A DNA stretch of 11,295 bases from Desulfobacterales bacterium (GTDB lineage Bacteria; Desulfobacterota; Desulfobacteria; Desulfobacterales; ETH-SRB1): assembly GCA_030669465.1 (NCBI GenBank), contig DAOVDN010000011.1, positions 1 through 11,295 on the forward strand, in the 5' to 3' direction. Within the stretch, counting starts at the first letter, position 1. Every line of letters begins with the position of its first letter. The position numbers were made by a program, and so were the translations under genes. The notes under the pieces are model-generated. The model was not told the origin of the DNA. It saw nothing but the letters and a program-made list of their open reading frames with translations, and did not search any database. Of this stretch, positions 1 to 6,439 are shown piece after piece.

Positions 1-280
1 CTTCCTTGTGACATGTAAGCAGATATTTCTGGAATAGCGAAATCCTCATTCTGGAGCGAGGCAACCGCGTTGCCGGATTATCCGCCGACACGGTCGGCTT
101 GCTCCAAAAGCGCAACAAATAATTCTCTTTTTGATCACATACCAGGGAACCATCCCTAAATCCCTGAATTCGCAATTAAGCGAAGCGAATTCCTAAATTA
201 TGAAATTTAAGAGAATTATATTATAATCTTGGTGTCTTTGTGTCTTAGTGGCCAAACTATTCCCAATATAGAAAAACCAA
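1..280. other. Spacer upstream of the kinase; possible gene remnant
   Basis: No confident gene is seen. Plus frame 3 is open from just after a TGA at 9-11 to a TAA at 120-122. It encodes about 36 residues, including ILILERGNRVAGLSADTVGL, which could be the C-terminal tail of a protein cut by the window edge or broken by the TGA. I do not recognise the family. An 8-bp inverted repeat follows at 166-192, and at 231-254 a short 8-bp-period repeat (ggtgtctt, tgtgtctt, agtggcca) lies directly before the kinase gene. No convincing promoter was found. Confidence 0.35.
166..192. repeat. Small perfect inverted repeat
   Basis: GAATTCGC (166-173) is repeated in inverted orientation as GCGAATTC (185-192) around an 11-base AT-rich spacer. 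It could form a short hairpin between a possible upstream gene end (122) and the kinase start (281). There is no U-run directly after it, so it is not called a terminator. Confidence 0.4.
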
Positions 281-1138
281 ATGGCAAAAAAGAAAAAGAC
301 AGATAGCTTATCTGCCAGGAAATTAGAAGACCACCTGAGGGCCGTCCAAGATCAGACTCTGCTTTATGCCAAAGATCTGGCCAGAATATTTACAGAAAGA
401 AAGGAAAAAGAGAGACAGTTAGAGTTAACCAAACAGCAGCTTGCTCGTTCTGCCAGGATAGCTCTTTTGGGGGAACTGGCCGCCGGAATTGCACATGAGA
501 TTAATAACATATTAACACCTGCCATGGGTAATTTATCTATCTTGCTAATGAAAAAGAGCGATCTTCCGGAAGGTCTGATCGAGCGCCTGGAAATAATAGA
601 ACGGAGTGTGGTAAATGCTTCTTCCATGCTTCAACGGCTCCTTGATTTATCGCGCAAAAGACCTGAAAAAAGAGAGCCTAAGTATATCGGTGCAATTCTA
701 GAACAGAGCCTCTCCCTGTTGAAATATAAAGTTATAAAAAGCAAGATAGAGGTCGAAAAGGACCTGAAGCCCGATCTGCCAAAAGTTTGTGTAGATGATA
801 CTCAAATTGAACAGGTTTTTACCAATCTTTCCTTAAATGCAATAGATGCTATGGAGCAGGGAGGCACATTGCGCATTGCCGTCAGTTATCATCCGGAAAA
901 ATCAGCAAAAAAACACCCATATGTGGAAATTCTGTTTGAAGATACAGGTCCAGGTATACCCCCTGAGGTCATGGAGCACGTTTTTGAACCATTTTACACA
1001 ACAAAAGATGTAGGGCGCGGTACCGGCCTCGGCCTCTTCATATCTTATGGAATAATAGAAAAGCATGGCGGGACGATAGATGTAGCAAGCACACCTGATA
1101 AAGGCACACAGTTTAAGATCTGCCTGCCGGCACTATAA
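281..1138 (+). CDS. Soluble NtrB-like sensor histidine kinase
   Basis: This is a cytoplasmic histidine protein kinase of 285 residues with no membrane segment or signal peptide. A lysine-rich start and a charged, probably coiled-coil helix (about residues 10-60) lead into the dimerisation/phosphoacceptor domain, with LGELAAGIAHEINN around the phosphorylated His72. The ATP-binding domain follows: N-box FTNLSLNAIDAM (180-191), G1 DTGPGI (221-226), F-box FEPFYTTK (235-242) and G2 GRGTGLGL (245-252). All key residues are present, so it should be active. The ATG at 281 is the first start after an in-frame TAG at 269-271, but no good Shine-Dalgarno precedes it. Its input must come through the short N-terminal helix or a partner protein, since no PAS or GAF domain is visible. 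No response regulator is adjacent on its strand. It converges with the signalling block on the other strand and could cross-talk with the receiver there; that link is inference. Confidence 0.9.
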   Translation: MAKKKKTDSLSARKLEDHLRAVQDQTLLYAKDLARIFTERKEKERQLELTKQQLARSARIALLGELAAGIAHEINNILTPAMGNLSILLMKKSDLPEGLIERLEIIERSVVNASSMLQRLLDLSRKRPEKREPKYIGAILEQSLSLLKYKVIKSKIEVEKDLKPDLPKVCVDDTQIEQVFTNLSLNAIDAMEQGGTLRIAVSYHPEKSAKKHPYVEILFEDTGPGIPPEVMEHVFEPFYTTKDVGRGTGLGLFISYGIIEKHGGTIDVASTPDKGTQFKICLPAL

Positions 1139-1139
1139 A

Positions 1140-1180
1140 GTCGAGTAGTCGAGCACTTTAGCTCACTTTAGGCACTTTTT
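1140..1180. repeat. Short tandem repeats between convergent genes
   Basis: The whole gap between the two convergent stop codons is repetitive. Nearly two units of gtcgagta (1140-1153) are followed by three degenerate copies of cactttag (1154-1161, 1164-1171, 1173-1180), ending in a six-T run (1176-1181). The 14-bp gtcgagtagtcgag block recurs at 2433-2446, so the substrate-binding-protein gene is bracketed by it. A weak hairpin (GAGC/GCTC, 1151-1164) ahead of the T-run might help end transcription of the plus-strand kinase, but it is too short to call a terminator. Confidence 0.5.
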
Positions 1181-2409
1181 TATTTATAAAATATAAGCTG
1201 CAGACGTCCATCTCTGACCTGAGTAAGATATACGTCATCCATCCCCTGGTGATCCTGCGGTCCGAAATTAATAACCGCTCCGATTCCTACATAATGTTCT
1301 TTAATAGACTCTAATGCCCTGATAAACCCTTCCCTCGAAATATCTCGTCCTGCCCGCCTCAAGGCTTCGATCAGAATTCTGGCGTTAATAAAGCCTTCAA
1401 AACCTACAAAGTTTGGCTTATCCTGCGGATAATATATGGTTAACAGACGGGAATATTGCTCGCATGCAGGCAGAAGAATCCGTTCAGTAGGTGGGGGTAC
1501 AACCTGGGTAATCAAGACCCCCTCAGCGTCAGCACCAAGTTCCTGGACCAGTTTATCTCCCCCAACAAAAGAGACATTATGAAATAAAGGATTATACCCG
1601 CCGGCCCTGGCCTCTTTTATAAACTTGGCACATGGGCTGTAGGTCCCTATCATGATGACCGCCTCCGCCTTAGAGGACCGGATTTTATCAAGGGCATCCT
1701 CGATCTCCATGGTTCCCCTTGCAAAACTTCCTGTGGCCACTGGAGAAAGATTATATTTTTGCAGGGCAATCTGTGTTCCCTTAAGCCCGTCAAGACCATA
1801 GTCGTCATATTGATAGAATACCGCTATGCGGGACAGCCCTTTTTTCTCCACGAAATAACGGACAATAGCATTGGTTTCGTGATAGTAAGATGACCGGACA
1901 TTAAAGATATAGTGCCGGAAAGGAAAGCGGAGCTTATCGGCCCCGCTAAAAATACCCAGAAGCGGGGTTTTGGTCTTCTCGACGATGTCTATGATCTTCA
2001 AGCTGGTCGGCGTTCCTACATAGCAAAAGAGACAAAAAACATTATCCTTATGAATCAGCCTGTTTGTGTTGGCCACGCATCGCGGCGGGTCATATTCATC
2101 ATCATGGGTAATCAGCCTGATCCTGCGGTGGTGGATGCCGCCCTCGCTGTTTATCTGCTTGATCAGAGACATCGCACCGTGCAGGTATTGGGTTCCCAAA
2201 AAGCCGGCATGTCCGCCAAGAGCCAGAGATGAACCAATTGATATCTCATCGGAAGTTACTCCAGGAGCGGGGACAACATCTGAGGTTAACGGCTGCTTTA
2301 AAACCATTTCTTCTTCCATCAGCGGCGATTCCAACTGAAGATAGCCGTAAAGGCTATAAACACCAAGACCGATCAAAATCATGATAACGCCGAGCCATAT
2401 CTTTTGCAA
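1180..2409 (-). CDS. Membrane-tethered LivJ-like (type I) substrate-binding protein
   Basis: This is a periplasmic binding protein of the branched-chain amino-acid/amide (Peripla_BP_6, LivJ) family, 409 residues. Residues 4-24 form one hydrophobic segment, followed by an acidic, proline-containing linker (25-52) and then the binding lobes. The family opening is EISIGSSLALGG (55-66), continuing with GTQYLHGAMSLIKQINSEGG (72-91) and IRLITHDDEYDP (97-108). Other typical parts are GIFSGADKLR (152-161), IAVFYQYDDYGLDGLKG (195-211) and NFVGFEGFINARILIEAL (333-350). There is no lipobox Cys and no obvious AXA cleavage site, so the helix may remain as an anchor. The start is a TTG (2407-2409) with GGAG ten bases upstream; the next Met is residue 10, inside the helix. 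No permease or ATPase genes adjoin it. It is the last gene of a block with a kinase and a receiver, so a sensing role is as likely as transport. Its ligand cannot be read from the sequence. Confidence 0.88.
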   Translation of the reverse strand: MQKIWLGVIMILIGLGVYSLYGYLQLESPLMEEEMVLKQPLTSDVVPAPGVTSDEISIGSSLALGGHAGFLGTQYLHGAMSLIKQINSEGGIHHRRIRLITHDDEYDPPRCVANTNRLIHKDNVFCLFCYVGTPTSLKIIDIVEKTKTPLLGIFSGADKLRFPFRHYIFNVRSSYYHETNAIVRYFVEKKGLSRIAVFYQYDDYGLDGLKGTQIALQKYNLSPVATGSFARGTMEIEDALDKIRSSKAEAVIMIGTYSPCAKFIKEARAGGYNPLFHNVSFVGGDKLVQELGADAEGVLITQVVPPPTERILLPACEQYSRLLTIYYPQDKPNFVGFEGFINARILIEALRRAGRDISREGFIRALESIKEHYVGIGAVINFGPQDHQGMDDVYLTQVRDGRLQLIFYK

Positions 2410-2427
2410 AACGTGTTTTCTCCTTTT

Positions 2428-2487
2428 AATTGGTCGAGTAGTCGAGTAGTCGAGTAGTTAACTACTCGACCAATTTCTTACTCGACC
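2428..2487. repeat. gtcgagta repeat array with 15-bp inverted repeat
   Basis: Three tandem copies of gtcgagta (2433-2456) run into a perfect 22-bp palindrome (2449-2470). The outer arms AATTGGTCGAGTAGT (2428-2442) and its exact complement (2461-2475) form a 15-bp inverted repeat with an 18-base spacer. A further inverted unit (actcgacc, 2480-2487) overlaps the stop codon of the response-regulator gene. On the minus-strand transcript this would be a strong stem between the receiver stop and the AAGGAG of the substrate-binding-protein gene. No U-run follows, so it is more likely a processing or attenuating structure than a full terminator. Confidence 0.75.
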
Positions 2488-2858
2488 ATTTTAGATTCAA
2501 GAATTTTGTCTATCTTATCTATTAAGTTCATGGGACTGAACGGCTTTACGAAATATTCGTCAGCGCCTGCGGCGAACCCCTTTTTCTTGTCCGCTTGTTG
2601 CCCTTTGGCTGTAAGCATAATGATATAGATATTCTTTGTGGCGGGGTCTTTTTTGAGAAGCCTGCATACCTCAACACCATCCAACCTCCCCGGCATCATA
2701 ACATCCAGTAAAATAATATCCGGCATGGCCTCTCGTGCTTTCATTAAGCCCTCTTCACCTGACGATGCATGCAGAATCTCAAGCTTGCCTATCGAAAGCG
2801 TAACTTCTACCAGCCTTCTTACTTTTTCCTCGTCATCGACTATCAATATCTTTTTCAT
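2478..2858 (-). CDS. Single-domain (CheY-like) response regulator
   Basis: This is a stand-alone phosphoacceptor receiver domain of 126 residues, with no DNA-binding or enzymatic output domain. The acidic pocket is Asp8/Asp9 (ILIVDDEEKVR), the phosphorylated residue is Asp52 (IILLDVMMPG), the switch Thr is Thr83 (IIMLTAKG) and the conserved Lys is Lys105 (YFVKPF). The gene overlaps the 3' end of the upstream kinase gene by 26 bp and has AAGGA eleven bases before its ATG, so the two are almost certainly co-translated and probably cognate. The signal must pass on by protein-protein contact or a phosphorelay, perhaps to an unlinked partner. The last residues, MVE and stop, are encoded by a copy of the gtcgagta-type repeat, suggesting that repeat DNA has replaced the original 3' end. 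Confidence 0.93.
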   Translation of the reverse strand: MKKILIVDDEEKVRRLVEVTLSIGKLEILHASSGEEGLMKAREAMPDIILLDVMMPGRLDGVEVCRLLKKDPATKNIYIIMLTAKGQQADKKKGFAAGADEYFVKPFSPMNLIDKIDKILESKMVE

Positions 2859-4782
2859 TTAAGTTCACATCCTTCAAAATAGGGAGTCCGAAACAGAGCG
2901 TTGTCCCTTTGCCAAGTTCGCTTTCTATATCTATCCTTCCATCATGAGATTCTACAATATATTTTACAATGGACATACCAAGACCTGTGCCGCTGATTTT
3001 AGCTGTTTTCTTTCGCTTTATCCGGAAAAACTTATCAAAGATACGGGGAAGATCATGTTGCGATATTCCAATGCCGTAATCTTGTACACTAATCCAGACC
3101 ATATCGTCTTTTGCAAAAGCCTTGCATACAATATCGCTGCTCGAAGAGTATTTAATTGCATTATCAAGAATGTTCTTCACAACCTGGTCTATTCTCTCTT
3201 CATCTGCGCTTACGAGGGGAAGATTTTCTTCCATATCCGTAATAATACGGTGCCCGGTCTCTACTCCGGAATAAAAGTTAGTGTTTTTCAATAAGATATC
3301 TGCTAAATTGACAGGCTTTTTTACAAACCCAAAATCCTTTTGAGATTCTATCCGTGAGATATCGAGCAAATCATCAACAATCTTGCTCAGGTGGATTGAT
3401 TCCTCATTAATAAAGCCCAAAAATTCCTTCTTCTGGCTCTCTGTCAATACTCTTGTAAGGAGAAGCTCGCTGTATCCCAAAAGGGTTGTCAGGGGTGTGC
3501 GAAGTTCATGAGAGGTTATGCCTAAGAATTCTGACTTGGCCATGTTGGATTCCATCAGCTCATTTTGGATTACCATTAATTCCTGGTTGGCTTTTTCCAA
3601 ATCCTGGGTGCGTTTCTGTACCTTTTTCTCAAGGGTCTTGCTATATTGATCTATTTTGTCCTTTGAGTGCGCCAGATCTTCAGCCATCCGGTTGAAAGCC
3701 GCAGCCAAAGCACCGATCTCATCTTCGGAATTTACAACAGCTCTTTGGGAAAGATCTCCTGCCGCCAGTCCCTTTGTGACCTCTGTCAGGCGCTGGATGG
3801 GTCTAATAATGGGGTTGGCTACTTGAAAGGAGAGGAGTATCCCCATAAGAATACCCATGCCGGAGATCAGCATCCCAAAGCGGAAGATTTCAGACAAATG
3901 TGCATAATACTCTGTTGCATCATAACCGATACTTACTACTCCTTTAAATTCACCATCGATTCTCAGCGGCATATCAAACATATATATATTTTGACGTGAG
4001 GATAGCCTGGTGTAGATTTCCGCCCCATTGATAATTGCCTTAACCCCCTTGTCAGCGGCAATCGTGCCGACTGTATCCAAGTCACTGCACGCTATGATAC
4101 GGCTGTTATCGTCGACAATCATAATCCGGGAAATAATCTCGGATTCCGCTGCTAATTTGTCCACTAATCTTTGAATATGGATCAGTTCATTTACATCCTG
4201 CATGTTTTCGATGCTGTAGCTGAGCGATTCAGCCATGATGCGGCTGTCTCTCCTCATCTGTGCGGCAAGTTGTACCTGATCTATGGGGTGTGCGTGCAGA
4301 TATTCGCGCAATTCAAAGGCAACCTCCACCAAACCAAGAATCTTATCGCTCCTTTTAAAAGGGTAAACCGCTGAATAGACCTGCTCTCCCATCTTGGTGT
4401 CAAATCCGCTGACATAGTAACCCTTTTGTAATGCATTTGAAATGAGATGGGAGGATGCAACTTCACCAACCTGCTCCCTGAATGTGGCGGATGTGATTCG
4501 ACAATTATTATCTATGACCCATACGCCAAAAATCCCTTCGGTCAGGGACAATTCTTCCACAAGCGTTTGCAGGCTTACTTTTTCGGCAATACTTTTCTGG
4601 TTTGTGATACTGATAATCAAGGCGCGGTTCAAGATAACAGCATTATCCTGCATGTTGGTAAGAAGGCTCTTTTTTTCGTGCATATAGCTGGCCCAGAAGG
4701 ATAGCAGCGCAATGAAGACAAGCAATGCAATCATAGCCGCTATAATCTTGGCCCGGATGCCCATGTCTTTTGGGGTTTGCAT
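2833..4782 (-). CDS. Cache-HAMP membrane sensor histidine kinase
   Basis: This is a transmembrane histidine kinase of 649 residues. TM1 is about residues 11-31 and TM2 about 301-322. Between them lies a periplasmic sensor of roughly 265 residues made of two similar PAS/Cache-like halves: GVWVIDNNCRITSATFREQVG (86-106, first half) matches RIMIVDDNSRIIACSDLDTVG (219-239, second half). A HAMP domain follows (about 320-372, with NPIIRPIQRLTEVTKGLAAG), then a coiled coil (373-415). The HisKA domain has SHELRTP with His425. The ATPase domain has N-box KNILDNAIKYS (536-546), G1 DYGIGI (568-573), F-box FDKFF (582-586) and G2 GTGLGM (598-603). It begins 8 bp after the stop of the helical-sensor gene and overlaps the receiver gene by 26 bp. 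The ATG at 4782 has little Shine-Dalgarno support; Met7 is an alternative start. Translational coupling with its neighbours is likely. Confidence 0.93.
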   Translation of the reverse strand: MQTPKDMGIRAKIIAAMIALLVFIALLSFWASYMHEKKSLLTNMQDNAVILNRALIISITNQKSIAEKVSLQTLVEELSLTEGIFGVWVIDNNCRITSATFREQVGEVASSHLISNALQKGYYVSGFDTKMGEQVYSAVYPFKRSDKILGLVEVAFELREYLHAHPIDQVQLAAQMRRDSRIMAESLSYSIENMQDVNELIHIQRLVDKLAAESEIISRIMIVDDNSRIIACSDLDTVGTIAADKGVKAIINGAEIYTRLSSRQNIYMFDMPLRIDGEFKGVVSIGYDATEYYAHLSEIFRFGMLISGMGILMGILLSFQVANPIIRPIQRLTEVTKGLAAGDLSQRAVVNSEDEIGALAAAFNRMAEDLAHSKDKIDQYSKTLEKKVQKRTQDLEKANQELMVIQNELMESNMAKSEFLGITSHELRTPLTTLLGYSELLLTRVLTESQKKEFLGFINEESIHLSKIVDDLLDISRIESQKDFGFVKKPVNLADILLKNTNFYSGVETGHRIITDMEENLPLVSADEERIDQVVKNILDNAIKYSSSSDIVCKAFAKDDMVWISVQDYGIGISQHDLPRIFDKFFRIKRKKTAKISGTGLGMSIVKYIVESHDGRIDIESELGKGTTLCFGLPILKDVNLNEKDIDSR

Positions 4783-4790
4783 ATGTGAAC

Positions 4791-5654
4791 TTAGCTTTGC
4801 TCCTTATCGGAAAACAGGGTTGCTGCAATCGGAATGGCGGCGATTAGCCATATAATCAAAAGGATTACGGAAAGGAAAGCGCAGCGACGATAGATAGTAT
4901 ATAATCCCATGCTTCCTTTTTCCAAAAATTTTTCGGCTATGTTTCTTATTTTTTTACCCTCAATTTTTAGCGCGTGCAAGGTGTTATCTTGATACTCATA
5001 GTTTTTTATAATCTCGTTAAAGATCATGTTATCTTTGCCCATTAATTCATCAATCCTTTTATCCTCCTGCGCCCAGATCAACAAATTTGTTACCGCTTCC
5101 TTCCGCTTAACCTCAAAAGGAATTTCGTCCGGAGGTCTGGGATGACTTCTGTAGATTATGTACCCCTTTTCATCTATGCGAATCTCCTGCAGGGCAATGA
5201 TGCCGCGCTCGGGATTCATTTTTGAATATATGACCGCAAGAATATTTTTTTCTAAATCTCTTATCTCGGCAATGTTTTTATCAACGGCTTCATGATATAG
5301 AATGAGCTGATCAAACAATCGTTCATAAATGTTTATGGCCTCTTCCCAGATGGGAAATTCGAAAAAGTCTTCCGGCTTTCCGGCAAACGCCGATTTTTCA
5401 TAAAAAGAGAGCACCTTTCGCAACTCGCCTATCTTGTCTTTAACATTATCTAATGCATCCACCTGATGGTATAGGAGATAACTCTTTGCCAGCAATTTCA
5501 TCTCTAATACTAACTCTTGTATCTCTTTTCCGCTGTCGATCAGATGGGTGTATTTCGGGATGGCCTTGACATTTAATAAAATAATGGAGCAGATAATGAG
5601 AGAAAGAACAATACAGATACTAAAGGCGATTTTAATCTCTTTGGCGTTTTTCAT
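4791..5654 (-). CDS. Two-TM periplasmic helical sensor protein without output domain
   Basis: This 287-residue protein has the layout of the input half of a chemoreceptor or kinase. TM1 is about residues 8-28, a highly helical, charged periplasmic region runs from 30 to 255, TM2 is about 257-281, and only about six residues follow (SDKEQS). The periplasmic part is rich in heptad-like helices, for example GKEIQELVLEMKLLAKSYLL (42-61) and ALKIEGKKIRNIAEKFLEKG (228-247). It resembles 4HB/HBM-type ligand-binding bundles (helical bimodular, as in TorS and some chemoreceptors); this is a fold-level impression, not a family match. No HAMP, kinase, GGDEF or methyl-accepting domain follows. GAGGTG lies eight bases before the ATG. 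It sits between the cytochrome and kinase genes, 19 bp after one and 8 bp before the other. It probably forms a complex with the kinase, passing a periplasmic or heme-linked signal; that role is inference. Confidence 0.75.
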   Translation of the reverse strand: MKNAKEIKIAFSICIVLSLIICSIILLNVKAIPKYTHLIDSGKEIQELVLEMKLLAKSYLLYHQVDALDNVKDKIGELRKVLSFYEKSAFAGKPEDFFEFPIWEEAINIYERLFDQLILYHEAVDKNIAEIRDLEKNILAVIYSKMNPERGIIALQEIRIDEKGYIIYRSHPRPPDEIPFEVKRKEAVTNLLIWAQEDKRIDELMGKDNMIFNEIIKNYEYQDNTLHALKIEGKKIRNIAEKFLEKGSMGLYTIYRRCAFLSVILLIIWLIAAIPIAATLFSDKEQS

Positions 5655-5673
5655 CTAGGAGACACCTCTTTTT

Positions 5674-6189
5674 CTACTTTACTTTAGGCTCGATCTTGTG
5701 TTCAATCCGCTTCCGGTATTTTTTATAATCAAATTCCGGAGTCCAGTTGCGATCGTGACATTTAATGCAGACACTTTGATAATCTATCTTTTTTCCAATC
5801 GGAAGCGCTTTCTTGTCGTGGGGGTTATCCTTATGTTTGCTGCCCGGTCCATGGCAGGCCTCGCACTGGACACCCCTTAATTCCGGTGTAATCTTTTCAC
5901 TGACAAAACCCTGAGGTTCGCGATAACCCGTGGTGTGACATTTCAAACAATAGGGGTTGTTTTTCATCCTTCCCAGCCGTACAAAGGCATTGGCATGGGG
6001 GTCTTTTTCCCATCCCCTAAAGTATTCAAAATGACAGAGACGGCATTTCCTGTTGCCGATATAGTATCGCTCTTCAGCGCCAAAGGCATCGCAGGTGTGC
6101 AGTTGGAACAAGGAGGGCGTAAGGGAAAAGAAACTTGCCTCAAGGAGTAAGGCTATGAATACAATAATAATGAATCGGGATTTAGTCAT
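5674..6189 (-). CDS. Periplasmic tetraheme cytochrome c (c554-like)
   Basis: This is a small exported multiheme c-type cytochrome with four CXXCH heme-attachment motifs: CRLCH, CLKCH, CEACH and CIKCH (residues 49-53, 81-85, 109-113 and 141-145 from the ATG). The near-regular spacing of 32, 28 and 32 residues and the CEACHGPGSKH context are typical of the cytochrome c554 and related family. Extra histidines (HFEYF, DPHANAF, GSKHKDNPHD) could be distal heme ligands. A hydrophobic signal sequence occupies roughly residues 5-30 and ends near DAFGAEE, placing the protein in the periplasm. I chose the ATG at 6189 because AGGTG sits six bases before it; an in-frame GTG at 6198 would add three residues but has no ribosome-binding site. 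It is the first gene of the signalling block and has its own promoter. It may be an electron carrier or a redox sensor partner. No oxidoreductase genes are nearby. Confidence 0.92.
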   Translation of the reverse strand: MTKSRFIIIVFIALLLEASFFSLTPSLFQLHTCDAFGAEERYYIGNRKCRLCHFEYFRGWEKDPHANAFVRLGRMKNNPYCLKCHTTGYREPQGFVSEKITPELRGVQCEACHGPGSKHKDNPHDKKALPIGKKIDYQSVCIKCHDRNWTPEFDYKKYRKRIEHKIEPKVK

Positions 6190-6226
6190 TTCAGTCACCT
6201 GGAGTTATAGTTACATTTATTTACTT

Positions 6227-6256
6227 ATAATAACAAATCAATAAAATTAATGTCAA
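6227..6256 (-). promoter_or_regulatory. Sigma70-type promoter of the cytochrome-sensor-kinase block
   Basis: On the minus strand a perfect -35 box TTGACA (6256-6251) is followed after 18 bases by TATTAT (6232-6227), one mismatch from the -10 consensus. Transcription would start near 6220 and give a leader of about 30 bases before the cytochrome ATG at 6189. The intervening DNA is very AT-rich. The -35 box overlaps what would have been the stop codon of the YejA-like gene before a repeat element inserted (see the element at 6282-6439). Confidence 0.65.
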
Positions 6257-6273
6257 TACATATCAGGCTCAAA

Positions 6274-6281
6274 GATTTTTT
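6274..6281. repeat. Target-site duplication, left copy
   Basis: GATTTTTT here is repeated exactly at 6440-6447. The two copies directly abut the outer ends of the inverted-repeat element at 6282-6439, as expected for an 8-bp duplication made during transposition. Because the motif is AT-rich, chance cannot be fully excluded, but both copies end exactly at the inverted-repeat boundaries. Confidence 0.7.
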
Positions 6282-6439
6282 GTAGCCGTTCACGGCTTGA
6301 AATTTGAAATTGGAAAGTAGAAATTAGGGAGAGATTAAAATAGAAATTGGAAATTAGAAATTGGGAAGAACAGTACAAAAGCATGAAGGCCAAATTTCTA
6401 ATTTCCAATTTCCAATTTCAACGTTCCGTGAACGGTTAC
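6282..6439. mobile_element. 158-bp MITE-like element in the 3' end of the YejA-like gene
   Basis: The left end GTAGCCGTTCACGG (6282-6295) and the right end (6426-6439, reading GTAACCGTTCACGG on the other strand) are 14-bp terminal inverted repeats with one mismatch. Similarity continues inward, imperfectly, for about 45 bp through AT-rich gaaattg/gaaatta 7-bp units. The interior has more copies of these units (around 6342-6362) and no coding capacity. It is flanked by the exact 8-bp direct repeat GATTTTTT. These traits define a non-autonomous element that would need a transposase from elsewhere. The right arm now supplies the last 13 codons and the TAG of the YejA-like gene. The transcript could fold into a long AU-rich hairpin and may reduce read-through into the cytochrome block. 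Confidence 0.8.

Noticed and set aside
1912..2232. Plus-strand open frame opposite the binding-protein gene
   Set aside because: It is antisense to a well-supported family protein and its translation shows no domain, signal peptide or ribosome-binding site.
2433..2456. CRISPR-like repeats
   Set aside because: The units are 8 bp in direct tandem with no unique spacers and no cas genes.
6190..6198. GTG start adding three residues to the cytochrome
   Set aside because: No Shine-Dalgarno precedes the GTG, whereas AGGTG is well placed for the ATG at 6189.
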